35,138 nt of DNA from Terfezia claveryi (Eukaryota; Ascomycota; Pezizomycetes; Pezizales; Pezizaceae), in the NCBI GenBank assembly GCA_015179025.1, contig WHUX01000378.1, forward strand, positions 1 through 35,138, written 5' to 3'. The translations under genes and the position numbers were made by a program. The first letter of the stretch is position 1. Every line of letters begins with the position of its first letter. Under the pieces are notes generated by a model. It did no database searches, had not been told where the DNA came from, and was given only the letters and a program-made list of their open reading frames with translations. Below, piece after piece: positions 8,541-17,007 of the stretch.

Positions 8541-10025
8541 GCTGAGGCCGCCGTAGAAGCCGACCTCCGACAACTGGTGAAAAAGGCATACGAAGGAGAC
8601 CCCCTGGCCAGAGAAATCATCGCCGCAGTGGATTCCGGCCAGCGCCGCCACCCCAAGATCTCTCTGGCCGAGTGTACCGTCCAGGAGGGCCTCCTATACC
8701 ACCGTGAACAGCTCTATATACCCGAAGGAAGGTTACGCCTGAGGCTACTCGAAGAGCACCATGACAGCCTGGGGGCAGGTCACCCTGGAGTGGCCAAGAC
8801 GTTAGAGCTTCTGTCTAGGGAGTACACCTGGATTGACTAGCGGAAAGACGTGGAGCAGTACGTACGGAACTGCCATGTTTGCAAGCGTGTTAAGCCTGTC
8901 CACCACGCCCCGTACGGCACCTTAAAGCCCCTGGAGATTCCTAAAAAACCCTGGCAACACCTGACCATGGACTTTGTGACCGGACTGCCAGAGGACTCGG
9001 GGTTCAATGCCAATCTGATGGTGGTGGATCGGTTAACTAAAATGAGGTACGTGATACCCTGTCGGGACACTTGCTCTGCCCCCGACTTAGCCAACCTCTA
9101 CCTCAATGCCGTTTTCCACTATCATGGTCTCCCGGAATCGATCGTCTCCGACCGTGGCCCCCAGTTCATATCCGAGTTCTGGAAGGCGTTCTGCAAGCTG
9201 TTAGGGATTGAGGTGCACCTTTCTACAGCATATCACCCTCAAACGGACGGACAGTCGGAACGAATGAACGCAGTCATGGAGCAATACCTGCGAGCCTATA
9301 TCAACTACCAGCAGAACAACTGGGTGTCCCTATTGGCAACCTGCGAGTTCGCAGCCAACAACCAGTTTTCTGAGTCACTAAAGACCTTCCCCTTCCTAGC
9401 GAATTATGGCTGGCATCCTCGGTTTGTGGAATCCTTAGCACCCTTGCAGAAGGCCAGAGAGAATGTCCCAGCCAAAACATTCACAAAGGAAATTGCGGAG
9501 CTCCATGCCACCTTGAGATCTGAATTGGCGTATGCACAAGCCAGGCAGGCCGAATATGCTGACGGATCACGGTTGCCAGCCCCCAGATACCAGCCAGGAG
9601 ACAAAGTGTGGCTCTCCAGCCACCATTTCCGGACAGAGCGCCCTTCCCGCAAGCTCGACCATAAGTTCCTGGGTCCCTTCGAAGTGTTGGGGGCCGTGGG
9701 CACTCACGCCTACCGCCTGAGGTTCCCCAAAGACATCAAACGCCACCCGGTTGTCCATGTCTCTGAGATCGAGCCCGCCGCGGAGGACCCTCTCCCAGGA
9801 CAGAAACACCCCCCCCCTCCTCCCGTGATTATCGAAGGTGAGGAGGAATGGGAGGTGGAGGAAGTACTAGACACGCGGAGAAGGTATGGGCGTCTGCAAT
9901 ATAAGGTCAAGTGGCTAGGGGATGAGGAGGCTACCTGGCAACCCGCAGAGGACCTGGAGAATGCACAGGACTTGGTCGCCCTGTTCCACCAACGATATCC
10001 ACAGAAACCTCATCCAGCCGAATGA

Positions 10026-10280
10026 TGCCCTGCCTCGTCCTTACCAGCCTAGAGTTGTGGATGGTGTTTTTGTGTGTTTCCTTTGATATTCGGAGTTGTG
10101 GCTAGGGTTTCCATTGTTTGGCCGTTTGGTTGTTGTTTTTTTGCTTACTTCGGCGTTGGGGTTGGGTTATGGATTATTGGTTCCTTTTCTTTCCGCCTGT
10201 TCTGCTTGTTTGTTTTTGCCTGGCCATGCCTTTCGTCTTGCCTTTTCATCGCTGGGGCTCTGAGCCTAAAGGGGGGATAG
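10026..10280 (+). other. Element B 3' untranslated region and polypurine tract
   Basis: A 255-bp T/G-rich stretch follows the pol stop and ends in the polypurine tract AAAGGGGGGATAG (10268-10280), directly against the 3' LTR. The tract primes plus-strand DNA and is conserved next to the 3' LTRs of E and F. Short hydrophobic frames in it are not conserved and are taken as chance. Confidence 0.8.
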
Positions 10281-10770
10281 TGTCACAACCATCCCCTCCT
10301 AGCCGAGTTTTCTCGTTATTGTGTTCTTGTTGTTATTAGTGTTGTTCCGTTAGCATCACCTGCATCGCAGGTGATATCGTTGTTATCTCAGTTCCCGAGA
10401 TTTGGGGTCTCGGGAACCTTATTCCTTCCGGTGGCCTTGGCTAGCCAGCCTGTATATATAGTGCGCTCTCTCCGCCCTTTCGTTGGATCCCTATGCAACT
10501 TCTTGTATATCTAATACAGGGCCTTGCTTCTCTCCACGTTGGTGCATCTCCCTTGTGCACCTCCTTGTCTCGCCTCGACTCTGCAGCCCTGCTGCCCACC
10601 CCGCGAACCTCCTGTCCTTACCTTGCCTCGCCTTGTGTTTGCAGCCCAGCTGCCTCCCTTGACACACGCGGCACCTGCTTCCGCGTGTCTCGTGTCCCCT
10701 GCCCTCTGCCCCTCTTGCCTCTTGCCCTGGTGTACCCCTTGGTCGCCTTGCCTCCAGAGCCGTCGTTACA
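10281..10770 (+). repeat. Element B 3' LTR (490 bp)
   Basis: TGTCACAACC to GTCGTTACA, the same length as the 5' LTR. The palindrome near 10355-10375, the GTTCCCGAGA/TCTCGGGAAC hairpin and the TATATATA box are present. The self-priming segment reads ATGCAACTT here rather than ATCCAACGT, so the two LTRs have diverged at that point. It is followed by GGCTT. Confidence 0.93.
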
Positions 10771-10775
10771 GGCTT
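10771..10775 (+). repeat. Target site duplication of element B, right copy (GGCTT)
   Basis: It matches 4399-4403. Element A pol resumes immediately after it on the minus strand. Confidence 0.92.
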
Positions 10776-11613
10776 TAGCACTATAATTGGCAATAAATTG
10801 ACTGTAGTAGTTAGTGAAGACTAAGAATCCTTGTACCTCCTTCTTCTTGGTAGGAATAGGCTATTATGACATAGTTTTGAGCTTAGAGGGGTCCATTTAG
10901 ACTTGCTGACTATTGATGATATGACCAAGGAATAAGATCTCTTAGACTTGGAATTCAAAATTTGTAAGGTTAACTGCTAGCCCATGCTGGATATATTGCT
11001 GAAGAACTTTTTTGACTAGCTGTTAGTGTTTTTCTTCTATTTCACTTCCGTAGATGAGGATGTCGTCTAAGTACCAGATATATCCTTCCATATCCTTAAA
11101 GATTGTATCCATCATCTCTTAAAAAGTAGCTGGAGCATTGGTTAATTCAAATACCATAACAGTATACTCAAATAGTCCCTTCTTTACCCTAAATGCTATC
11201 TTCTACTCATCACCTGGTGCAATTCTGATAAGATTATACCCATTCTTGAGGTCCAATCATGTGAACCATTTACCTCCTCGAGTTCTATTAAGCAACTTGA
11301 GGATCAGAGGGAGTGGGTATTTGTTTGGTACTATAAGATGGTTAAGGCCTCAGTAATTGACATATAACCTTAAGTATCCATCTTTCTTTCGAATAAATAG
11401 AATAGGAGCATGGGCGGAGGAGCATGAATGTTGGACTTTGGTTGTAAGAAGGTTCTTATCAAGGTACTTCTGGAGGGCTTTATCTTCCTCCCATGTAGTC
11501 TTATAGATAGCCCTAAATGGTATCTTTGCTATTGGGTCTTAGAGAGGGATTTTGTAGTCCCACGGCTTATGTTTAGGGAGTCTGGCTACCTATTCTATAG
11601 TAAAGCAATGTGT
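10776..11613 (-). pseudogene. pol: Element A pol, reverse transcriptase part (decayed)
   Basis: Minus-strand continuation of the polyprotein seen at 2481-4398. The YLDDILIY catalytic block lies at 11051-11080. The preceding FxVMPFGL-like block lies near 11130-11170 and the DLKNGYN-like block near 11225-11260. Several TAG/TAA/TGA codons interrupt it. The region ends at 11613, where element C inserted between protease and reverse transcriptase; the protease part is at 13406-13870. With B and C removed, the order protease, RT, RNase H, integrase, chromodomain is restored, as expected for Ty3/gypsy. Confidence 0.85.
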
Positions 11614-11618
11614 GTAAT
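11614..11618 (+). repeat. Target site duplication of element C, left copy (GTAAT)
   Basis: GTAAT lies directly before TGTAAAG. The same five bases follow the second LTR at 13401-13405. Confidence 0.85.
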
Positions 11619-12254
11619 TGTAAAGTAATGCAGCGTGCTTCATAACCAACTCTCCATTGCTGGGTAGCAGTACTAAAGTTTACTACAGCAAACTATGAGT
11701 GTACAAAATCTATAGCTTCTATTTAAGTATATCTTGCTACAATATATTCTATTGTCGCTCTAGTTGTAAAAGGTAGGCCCGACCGGCCTATAACTTGTTA
11801 TTGAAACATAGAGGGAGATGGGCCCAAATGGGCCCAGAATATAATTGCTCAATACTTTATTATTGGTAGACTACTCTGTTTCTGTCTCTATCACTGGCTT
11901 CAACTGACTTGAATGCTACTCCAACAAAGGGGAATTCAGGGGACTATATATGTTTCCAATGGAGCAGTACTAGGGCAGTGCTAAGGCAGTATACCATCAT
12001 CTGACCCTTACATGTGATTGAAATCAACATGATAGAAACTTCCAGAAACTACTAGGAAATAGAACTACAAGTATCACGTGACTCACTAATTGAGTCATGC
12101 TTATTATTGTAATGAAATATATGAGTTACTATACCTATTATTATCATCTGCTAGCTGATGCTGGCGGCCTGATAATATCTTATTCCACTAGGTTAAAAGT
12201 TGGTATGTAACGGGAGTTACATTTCATTGGGAAATGAAATATGACTTTCTTACA
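11619..12254 (+). repeat. Element C 5' LTR (636 bp)
   Basis: It pairs along its whole length with 12765-13400; differences are mostly transitions. It contains a GGGCCCAAATGGGCCC inverted repeat near 11821-11836. Part of it recurs in the diverged solo LTR at 1482-1949. Confidence 0.88.
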
Positions 12255-12764
12255 TGGCTCCCTCAAGAAAGAGAGTCCCACTCTTAAATATTAAAGTTTT
12301 ACCTTATCGCAAAGTATTGTTTTTAAATATATATTGTTATACTGATAAGATTTGTTGATACCACATAATAATATATAACTGTTCAGTCAGGCCTCTAACC
12401 TTTCCAATACAAGTTATTAAGTTTATCGCATATTACTAAAAAATGTGGGACCTTACAATTGAGTAACCAATTCAATTGTACTGACTTTGGTGAAGAGAAA
12501 CCAAGTCTGACTTTGGCAAAGAGAAACCAAGTCTTTAAATATGTATCTAAATCTTGAAGTATAAGTTGTATACTTAATAACTTCCTATTGACAAGTACGT
12601 TTTATTGTAACCTGTAGCTATTATAATAAACTCTTTGTCTTGAGTTTCGTTATAACACTTCATACTATTGTAATAGAGGTAGATACGTCTATTACTTTTC
12701 ATAGAAGCTTGCTATTGTTACCACTTGAGACTTAAATAATAAAGTACTATGTCTAATTAAAAAA
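12255..12764 (+). other. Element C interior, non-coding
   Basis: The 510 bp start with TGGCTCCCTCAAGAAAG, a candidate tRNA primer site. Near 12481-12534 a unit of about 29 bp containing GAGAAACCAAGTC is repeated twice in tandem. The remainder is AT-rich without a coding frame. The last bases before the second LTR (AATTAAAAAA) could be a decayed polypurine tract. Confidence 0.7.
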
Positions 12765-13400
12765 TATAAAGTAAGGCGGCATGCTTCATAACCAACTCTC
12801 TACTGCTGGGCGGCAGTACTAGAGTTTACTATAGTAAACTATAGGTGTACAGAACCTATAGCTTCTGTTTAAGTATATCTTGCTGGCATATATTCTATTG
12901 TTGCTCTAGTTGTAAAAGGTATACTCGACCGGCCTATAACTTGTTATTGAAACATAGAGGGAAATGGGCCCAAACGGGCCCAGAATGTAATTGCTCAATA
13001 CTTTATTATTAGTAGACTACTCTGTTTCTGTCTCTATCGCTGGCTTCAACTGACTTGAATGCTCCTCTAATAAAGGGGAATTTAGGGGACTATATGTGTT
13101 TCCAACGGAGCAGTGCTGGAGTAGTGCTGAGGCAGTGTACTATCATCTGACCCTTATATGTGATTGAAATCAACATGATAGAAACTTCTAGAAACTACTA
13201 GGAAATAGAACTACAAGTATCGCATGACTCACTAATTGAGTTATGCTCATTATTGTAATGAAATACATGAGTTACTATACCTATTATTATCATCTGCTGG
13301 CCAACGCTAGCAGCCTAATAATATCTTATTCCACTAGGTTAAAAGTTAGTATATAACGGGAGTTATATTTTATTGGGAAATGGAATGTGACTTCCTTACA
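12765..13400 (+). repeat. Element C 3' LTR (636 bp)
   Basis: TATAAAG (TG mutated to TA) to CTTCCTTACA; equal in length to the first LTR. It is followed by GTAAT at 13401-13405. Confidence 0.88.
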
Positions 13401-13405
13401 GTAAT
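13401..13405 (+). repeat. Target site duplication of element C, right copy (GTAAT)
   Basis: It matches 11614-11618. Element A coding sequence resumes after it on the minus strand. Confidence 0.85.
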
Positions 13406-13930
13406 GAGAGTATTATTCACTTGCGTCAATAATATGTACAATCTTGCTATCCTCTAGTGGCTTTTCAACTTCAAGAATAGAAACAGTAGGAATCCATCTA
13501 ATAGAACAAGGAACAATCAAACCTATAAAAATCTGTCTTAGGCACCTGTCCTAAGTATCTACTAAAAATCCATTTTCCATCAACCAAGATAACCTCAAAA
13601 TAATATACTTCTTCTCAATATCCAAAACTTCAGTATCTAACTTGAACTTACCCAAGAAATGAGAAAAGGAATCTAATATATCAAACCTAATATTAACTAT
13701 ATATTTTCCTCCAGAAATTCAAGAACCATCTCCCTGTTTAACCTTAACTTCTCATACTCTCTTCCAAATTCCCAACTTAATTGCCAATCTTTTTCCAACA
13801 ACTAGAGCACTAGCGCCACAGTCTACCACTGCTTCAACCTCTTCCCTACTAATGAAAATTCGGACTATTAGAAGAAGAAAATGTCTAGGAGTACATCCAA
13901 CGGTAAGTAATATACCTCTTATTCTTTTTC
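13406..13930 (-). pseudogene. pol: Element A protease region (decayed)
   Basis: On the minus strand the motif DCGAS is readable at about 13812-13826, preceded by VV and followed by a hydrophobic stretch, as in a retropepsin. About 130 further codons read through with few stops to the edge of element C. Cys takes the place of the common Ser/Thr in the D-S/T-G motif, as in D and G. It lies between gag (higher coordinates) and RT (beyond C) of the same element. Confidence 0.75.
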
Positions 13931-14816
13931 TGATTCTTCTTCTTCAGAGCCCAGCTCTATAATCCTTAGTTGTCCTTTATCTGTTCATGCTTTTTTATTG
14001 GCAGGTACTAGTGCCTAACTATTAGTACGAATGGTAGAGATTTTAGATGGAGGGGGGGTTTTAGCAGTTCTTTGGCTTCTGCATTCATAATATATACGAG
14101 TGCTTCTTCCACAGTTAGTACATCTCCCTTCTTTTTAATATTTGTTAAAGATAGGACTTAGGAGATGTTCTATTCTTGCTGAGCCAGTAGTAGTTGTAGT
14201 AGAGTTTCTTCCTTGAAACTGTACTTGTTCATCAAATGTTTGTTTCTTTAATACTAGTTAAGATAGAGTAGTATGGTAGTTACGACTGTAGAACTCAGTA
14301 TTGATAATATCTATTTCGATGAGTTTTTACCTCAATTGATGAGAAAAGGTATGGAGGTTTTCGTAATAGGCTATTGATTTGCGGAAGTCATGAGGAAGGT
14401 TGTAGATGATAATATTAATGACTTACATTTCAAATAATTTGGCATAATTATTGAGCCTCTCTACCTCCGTTAGGTAGTCTAAAACAGAACCAGTTTTTTT
14501 TAGTTCTGCCAAGTCATAGTATGCTCGGTCTGCCTAGTAGTGATTACCATAATATAGTTCTATGGCCTCTTTGACTTCCTTCTAAGTGTGATACTTAACT
14601 CGGTTAGCTTTCCATCAATCCAATGCCTTTCTATGTATTGACAACCTGAAATATACCAGCTTCTGGTCTTCATTTTGAGTGAAAGTAATAAGAAAATGAT
14701 CATTCATTTGAAGGATCCAGCCTTCGAGATGCATTCAGTCTCCCTTGAATTTATTTGGGAGTAGTACTTTTCCTGCTATCTGCTTGTCTTTAAAGATCCC
14801 AAGTCCTACTGGAGAT
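13931..14816 (-). pseudogene. gag: Element A gag, central and 3' part (decayed)
   Basis: Minus-strand reading gives a retrotransposon gag core of roughly 150 residues (about 14790-14390), with readable pieces such as the LPNKFKGD and WKANRVKYHTW-like blocks. A Thr/Pro-rich linker follows, with a damaged CCHC-like knuckle near 14130-14080 (CTNCGR, then a degenerate second half). Several TAG/TGA codons interrupt it. At 14816 the reading meets the fold-back element H; the 5' part of gag is at 19122-19927. Confidence 0.75.
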
Positions 14817-14828
14817 GGTAGTAGAGGA
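14817..14828 (+). repeat. Possible target duplication of element H, left copy
   Basis: GGTAGTAGAGGA is repeated exactly at 19110-19121 on the other side of the GC-rich insert. Sequence around both copies is similar, so the true duplication could be shorter (9 bp) or the match partly due to repetition in gag. The boundary remains tentative. Confidence 0.45.
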
Positions 14829-15042
14829 CATCAGGAAAGAAATTTTGGCGTCTGGACGCCCTGCAGAGGCGTCTGGATACCACCGTTTTTTACTCTGCCC
14901 CATGTGGCGTCCCGGGCACCCCGAACATGCCCTTCCGCCCAGTTGCCTCCCAGGGCAACCTGTATATGAGCAAGAAATACATGGCATCCTGACGCCAACC
15001 TTCTCCACCTCGCTTCCCCCGACACCAAATGTTCAGCTCCTC

Positions 15043-15210
15043 TGCGTCAGGACGCCCGGCACCCACTACCCTGCGTCAGGACGCCCGGCACCCACTACCC
15101 TGCCTCTGGAGGCCAGCTGCCCACCTTCCCTGCCTCGGGGCACTAGGTGTCTAACTTCCTTGCCTCCGGGCGCTAGGCGTCCACCTTCCCTGCCTCTGTT
15201 GGCCAGGCCA
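15043..15210 (+). repeat. 29-30 bp tandem repeat at the outer end of the left arm
   Basis: About 5.5 degenerate units. The first two (15043-15100) are identical 29-bp copies beginning TGCGTCAGGACGCC, itself largely self-complementary. The next three and a half are 30 bp and begin CCCTGCCTC or similar. The right arm (about 18770-18905) has one unit fewer. Because the period is ten codons, a long Pro/Leu-rich frame opens by chance. Confidence 0.75.
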
Positions 15211-15628
15211 AATATGCCCCACGGGCCGAACCTGGCTCGGGAATACCCGCTGCGGTGGGCAGGTTCAACCCCACCCATTGCCAGTTCCCTGGGTCCCCAA
15301 CCATGCCTTAGTTATTGTGTTTAGAATGGGTTGGCCTTTAGCTTCCCTAAAATACAGGCCAGCCCTGTGCTATCAAGTGTACATATAACTGAGGGCGCAC
15401 CTGCAAACAAGGATAATAAATGACAATTGTATTTGGAAATCTTTATATACATAAACACGCATCCCATCCACCTCCCCATGTGACTCGTCAACCCTAGCCC
15501 ATACCACCTGCCCCCGACATAGACCCGCGGAGATAATTCAACGATGCCCTAGACTTACTTCGCTCCTGGCAAATACAGCTAATACTGCACATGGCGGTAT
15601 ATCGAAGCGAAGGGATGGTAGAGTTGAT

Positions 15629-15912
15629 ATCGGAGGCAAGTCATTGGCGAGTTCATTGGCGAGTTCGGAGGCAAGGCATTGGCGAGTTCGGAGGCAAGGC
15701 ATTAGCGAGTTCGGAGGCAAGGCATTGGTGAGTTCGGAGACAAGGCATTGGCAACTTCGGAGGCAAGGCATTGGCGACTTGGGAGGCAAGGCATTGGCGA
15801 GTTTGGAGGCAAAGCATTGGCGAGTTCGGAGGCAAGGCATTGGCAACTTCGGAGGCAAGGCATTGGCAACTTCGGGGACAAGGCATTGGCAACTTCGGAG
15901 GCAAGGCAGTCC
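15629..15912 (+). repeat. 23-bp minisatellite, left array (about 12 units)
   Basis: The unit is GGAGGCAAGGCATTGG plus CGAGTTC or CAACTTC. About 12 copies vary at the GAGTTC/AACTTC/GACTTG positions, and the second is truncated to 12 bp. Since 23 is not a multiple of 3 and the unit has no stop in any phase, all three frames stay open, giving misleading open frames. Confidence 0.92.
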
Positions 15913-16485
15913 TCATATTTGCTGTATAGCCTAGATAATCCCGTCAAACCTGTCAGTTATGCTCACACATCTCGGAGGCCTGCCAATGCTCTCACCTACA
16001 TCAGCTGAACTTACGTACTCATTGTAAGAACTCTATGAGCTCGGTTAGCTGTGCGTACACATATCGGAGGCCTGGCAATGCTCTCACCTTTAACAACTGA
16101 ACTTGCTTGCTGGTAGAGGAACCATATTAGCTAGGTCAGCTATGCATGTATATATCGGAGGCCTGGCAGAGTGCTCTCATCTCGCTCGTGGTTCTAGAGG
16201 TTTGTAGACTTGTGTTGGGGATAAAATCCGAATGCCCTTGGGAATATTGAGAAGTATGCCCGTGCCAGCCACCGTATTATTGTAGTTGGGATGGCCGGGA
16301 AACTTGGCGTATGCTGATCCACTCGACTGGGTATGATCAACCCCTCTTGGCAGCCCGCGGCTCGGGAATGCCTAGTAACTCGAGCTAGTGTTGTCTCGCA
16401 GCCAACCCGGCGCTATGCCTATGCAGGCAATAGTCATATTTGGCTTCGTTGTTCCAAAGCCTGCGTACTTTGGTAGGGACGGAGC

Positions 16486-17007
16486 TCCTCCATTCGCCAG
16501 CTCCACATACTATGTCATGTATTCGCCGCGAGAAACCCATGCTTTTGAGGTACATATATATATATATATATATGCGAGAAATGCAGGTTGTTGATGCTTA
16601 TATGTATATATGTGAGAAACTCATGCTTTTGAAGCACATATATATGTATATAAGTATATACGAGAAACTCATGCTTTAGAGGCTTCTTTATATATGCGAG
16701 AAACTCATGCTTTAGAGGCTTCTTTATATCTTCGAGAAACTCATGCTTTTGAGGCACACATATATATATATCTATATATCCGAGAAACTCATGCTTTTGA
16801 AGCACATATATATATATATATATGCGAGAAACGCAGGTTGTTGATGCTTATATATATATATGCAAGAAACTCATGCTTTAGAGGCTTCTTTATATATCCG
16901 AGAAACTCATGCTTTTGAGATACATATATATATATATGTTTACAGCATGCCTTCCTACAATATATACCAGCGGTGTATACATGGACGCATAGCGAGGTTG
17001 CGACTGG
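16486..17007 (+). repeat. Spacer (loop) of element H: AT-rich tandem repeats
   Basis: The core GAGAAACTCATGCTTT recurs about nine times between 16529 and 16925 at intervals of roughly 45-60 bp. It alternates with (TA)n runs and either GAGGCTTCTTTATAT or GA(A/G)GCACATATATA tails. Two units carry GCAGGTTGTTGATGC instead. The spacer differs from the arms in composition and has no coding potential beyond repeat artefacts. Confidence 0.85.

Larger units (their letters stand above)
6096..10025 (+). pseudogene. pol: Element B Pol polyprotein with four nonsense mutations
   Basis: One frame throughout encodes several domains. The aspartic protease lies at about 6270-6560; its motif reads DCEAS where D and G have DCGA, so a needed Gly is lost. 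A (PPV)n linker (6674-6722) and reverse transcriptase (about 6960-7580, YLDD at 7440-7451) follow. RNase H (about 7860-8270, ETDASDY) comes next, then an Ala/Glu/Asp repeat (8386-8540). A zinc-binding HHCC region (8758-8885) leads to an integrase core (Asp near 8970, Asp near 9150, Glu near 9258). The chromodomain (about 9837-9990) ends with YKVKWLGDEEATWQP. Stops lie at 6567 (TAG), 7317 (TGA), 7410 (TGA) and 8838 (TAG), each one transition from Gln or Arg. An 18-bp tandem duplication at about 7767-7802 adds residues absent from the other copies. It would be expressed by frameshifting from gag. Confidence 0.93.
4404..10770 (+). mobile_element. Element B: nearly complete Ty3/gypsy chromovirus
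   Basis: A 6367-bp element in the order 5' LTR, primer site, gag, pol (protease, RT, RNase H, integrase, chromodomain), polypurine tract, 3' LTR. It is flanked by GGCTT and lies in the RNase H region of element A, opposite in orientation. Gag is uninterrupted. Pol has four in-frame stops, all explained by C-to-T changes (CAG to TAG, CGA to TGA), plus a missense change in the protease motif. By eye the LTRs differ at roughly 20-25 of 490 positions, mostly transitions. The copy is therefore fairly recent and lightly mutated compared with A and D, and probably not autonomous. D, E and F are relatives of the same family. Confidence 0.95.
11619..13400 (+). mobile_element. Element C: short non-coding LTR retrotransposon (TRIM/LARD-like)
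   Basis: Two 636-bp direct repeats flank a 510-bp interior, 1782 bp in all, bordered by the 5-bp duplication GTAAT. The repeats start TGTAAAG (TATAAAG in the second, a G-to-A change) and end CTTACA. The interior begins TGGCTCCCTCAAG, fitting a tRNA-type primer site, and ends in an A-rich run just before the second LTR. This supports the plus orientation. No frame of useful length is present, so it must have been mobilised by proteins of another element. The LTRs are long for a TRIM and the interior short for a LARD. It inserted into element A between protease and RT. Confidence 0.85.
15022..16485 (+). repeat. Left arm of the inverted repeat in element H
   Basis: It begins near ACACCAAATGTTCAGC and ends near TTTGGTAGGGAC, matching the complement of 17008-18922. 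Modules in order: 29-30 bp repeat (15043-15210), unique sequence with CAATAACTAAGG-like and TATATACATAAACACG blocks (15211-15628), 23-bp array (15629-15912), a block with three TCGGAGGCCTG units (15960-16180) and a unique inner part (16181-16485). Confidence 0.85.

Noticed and set aside
8322..8656. Antisense Ala/Ser-rich frames opposite the AEAD repeat
   Set aside because: Shadow of the in-frame repeat on the coding strand; the same occurs in F at 33084-33377.
10074..10339. Hydrophobic small frame after B pol, possible envelope-like or membrane protein
   Set aside because: It lies in the T/G-rich 3' untranslated region, runs into the polypurine tract and LTR, and is not maintained in E or F.
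14815..15324. A 169-codon Pro-rich frame in the left arm of element H
   Set aside because: It follows from the 30-bp (ten-codon) tandem repeat; the mirrored frame in the right arm is interrupted and no domain is seen.
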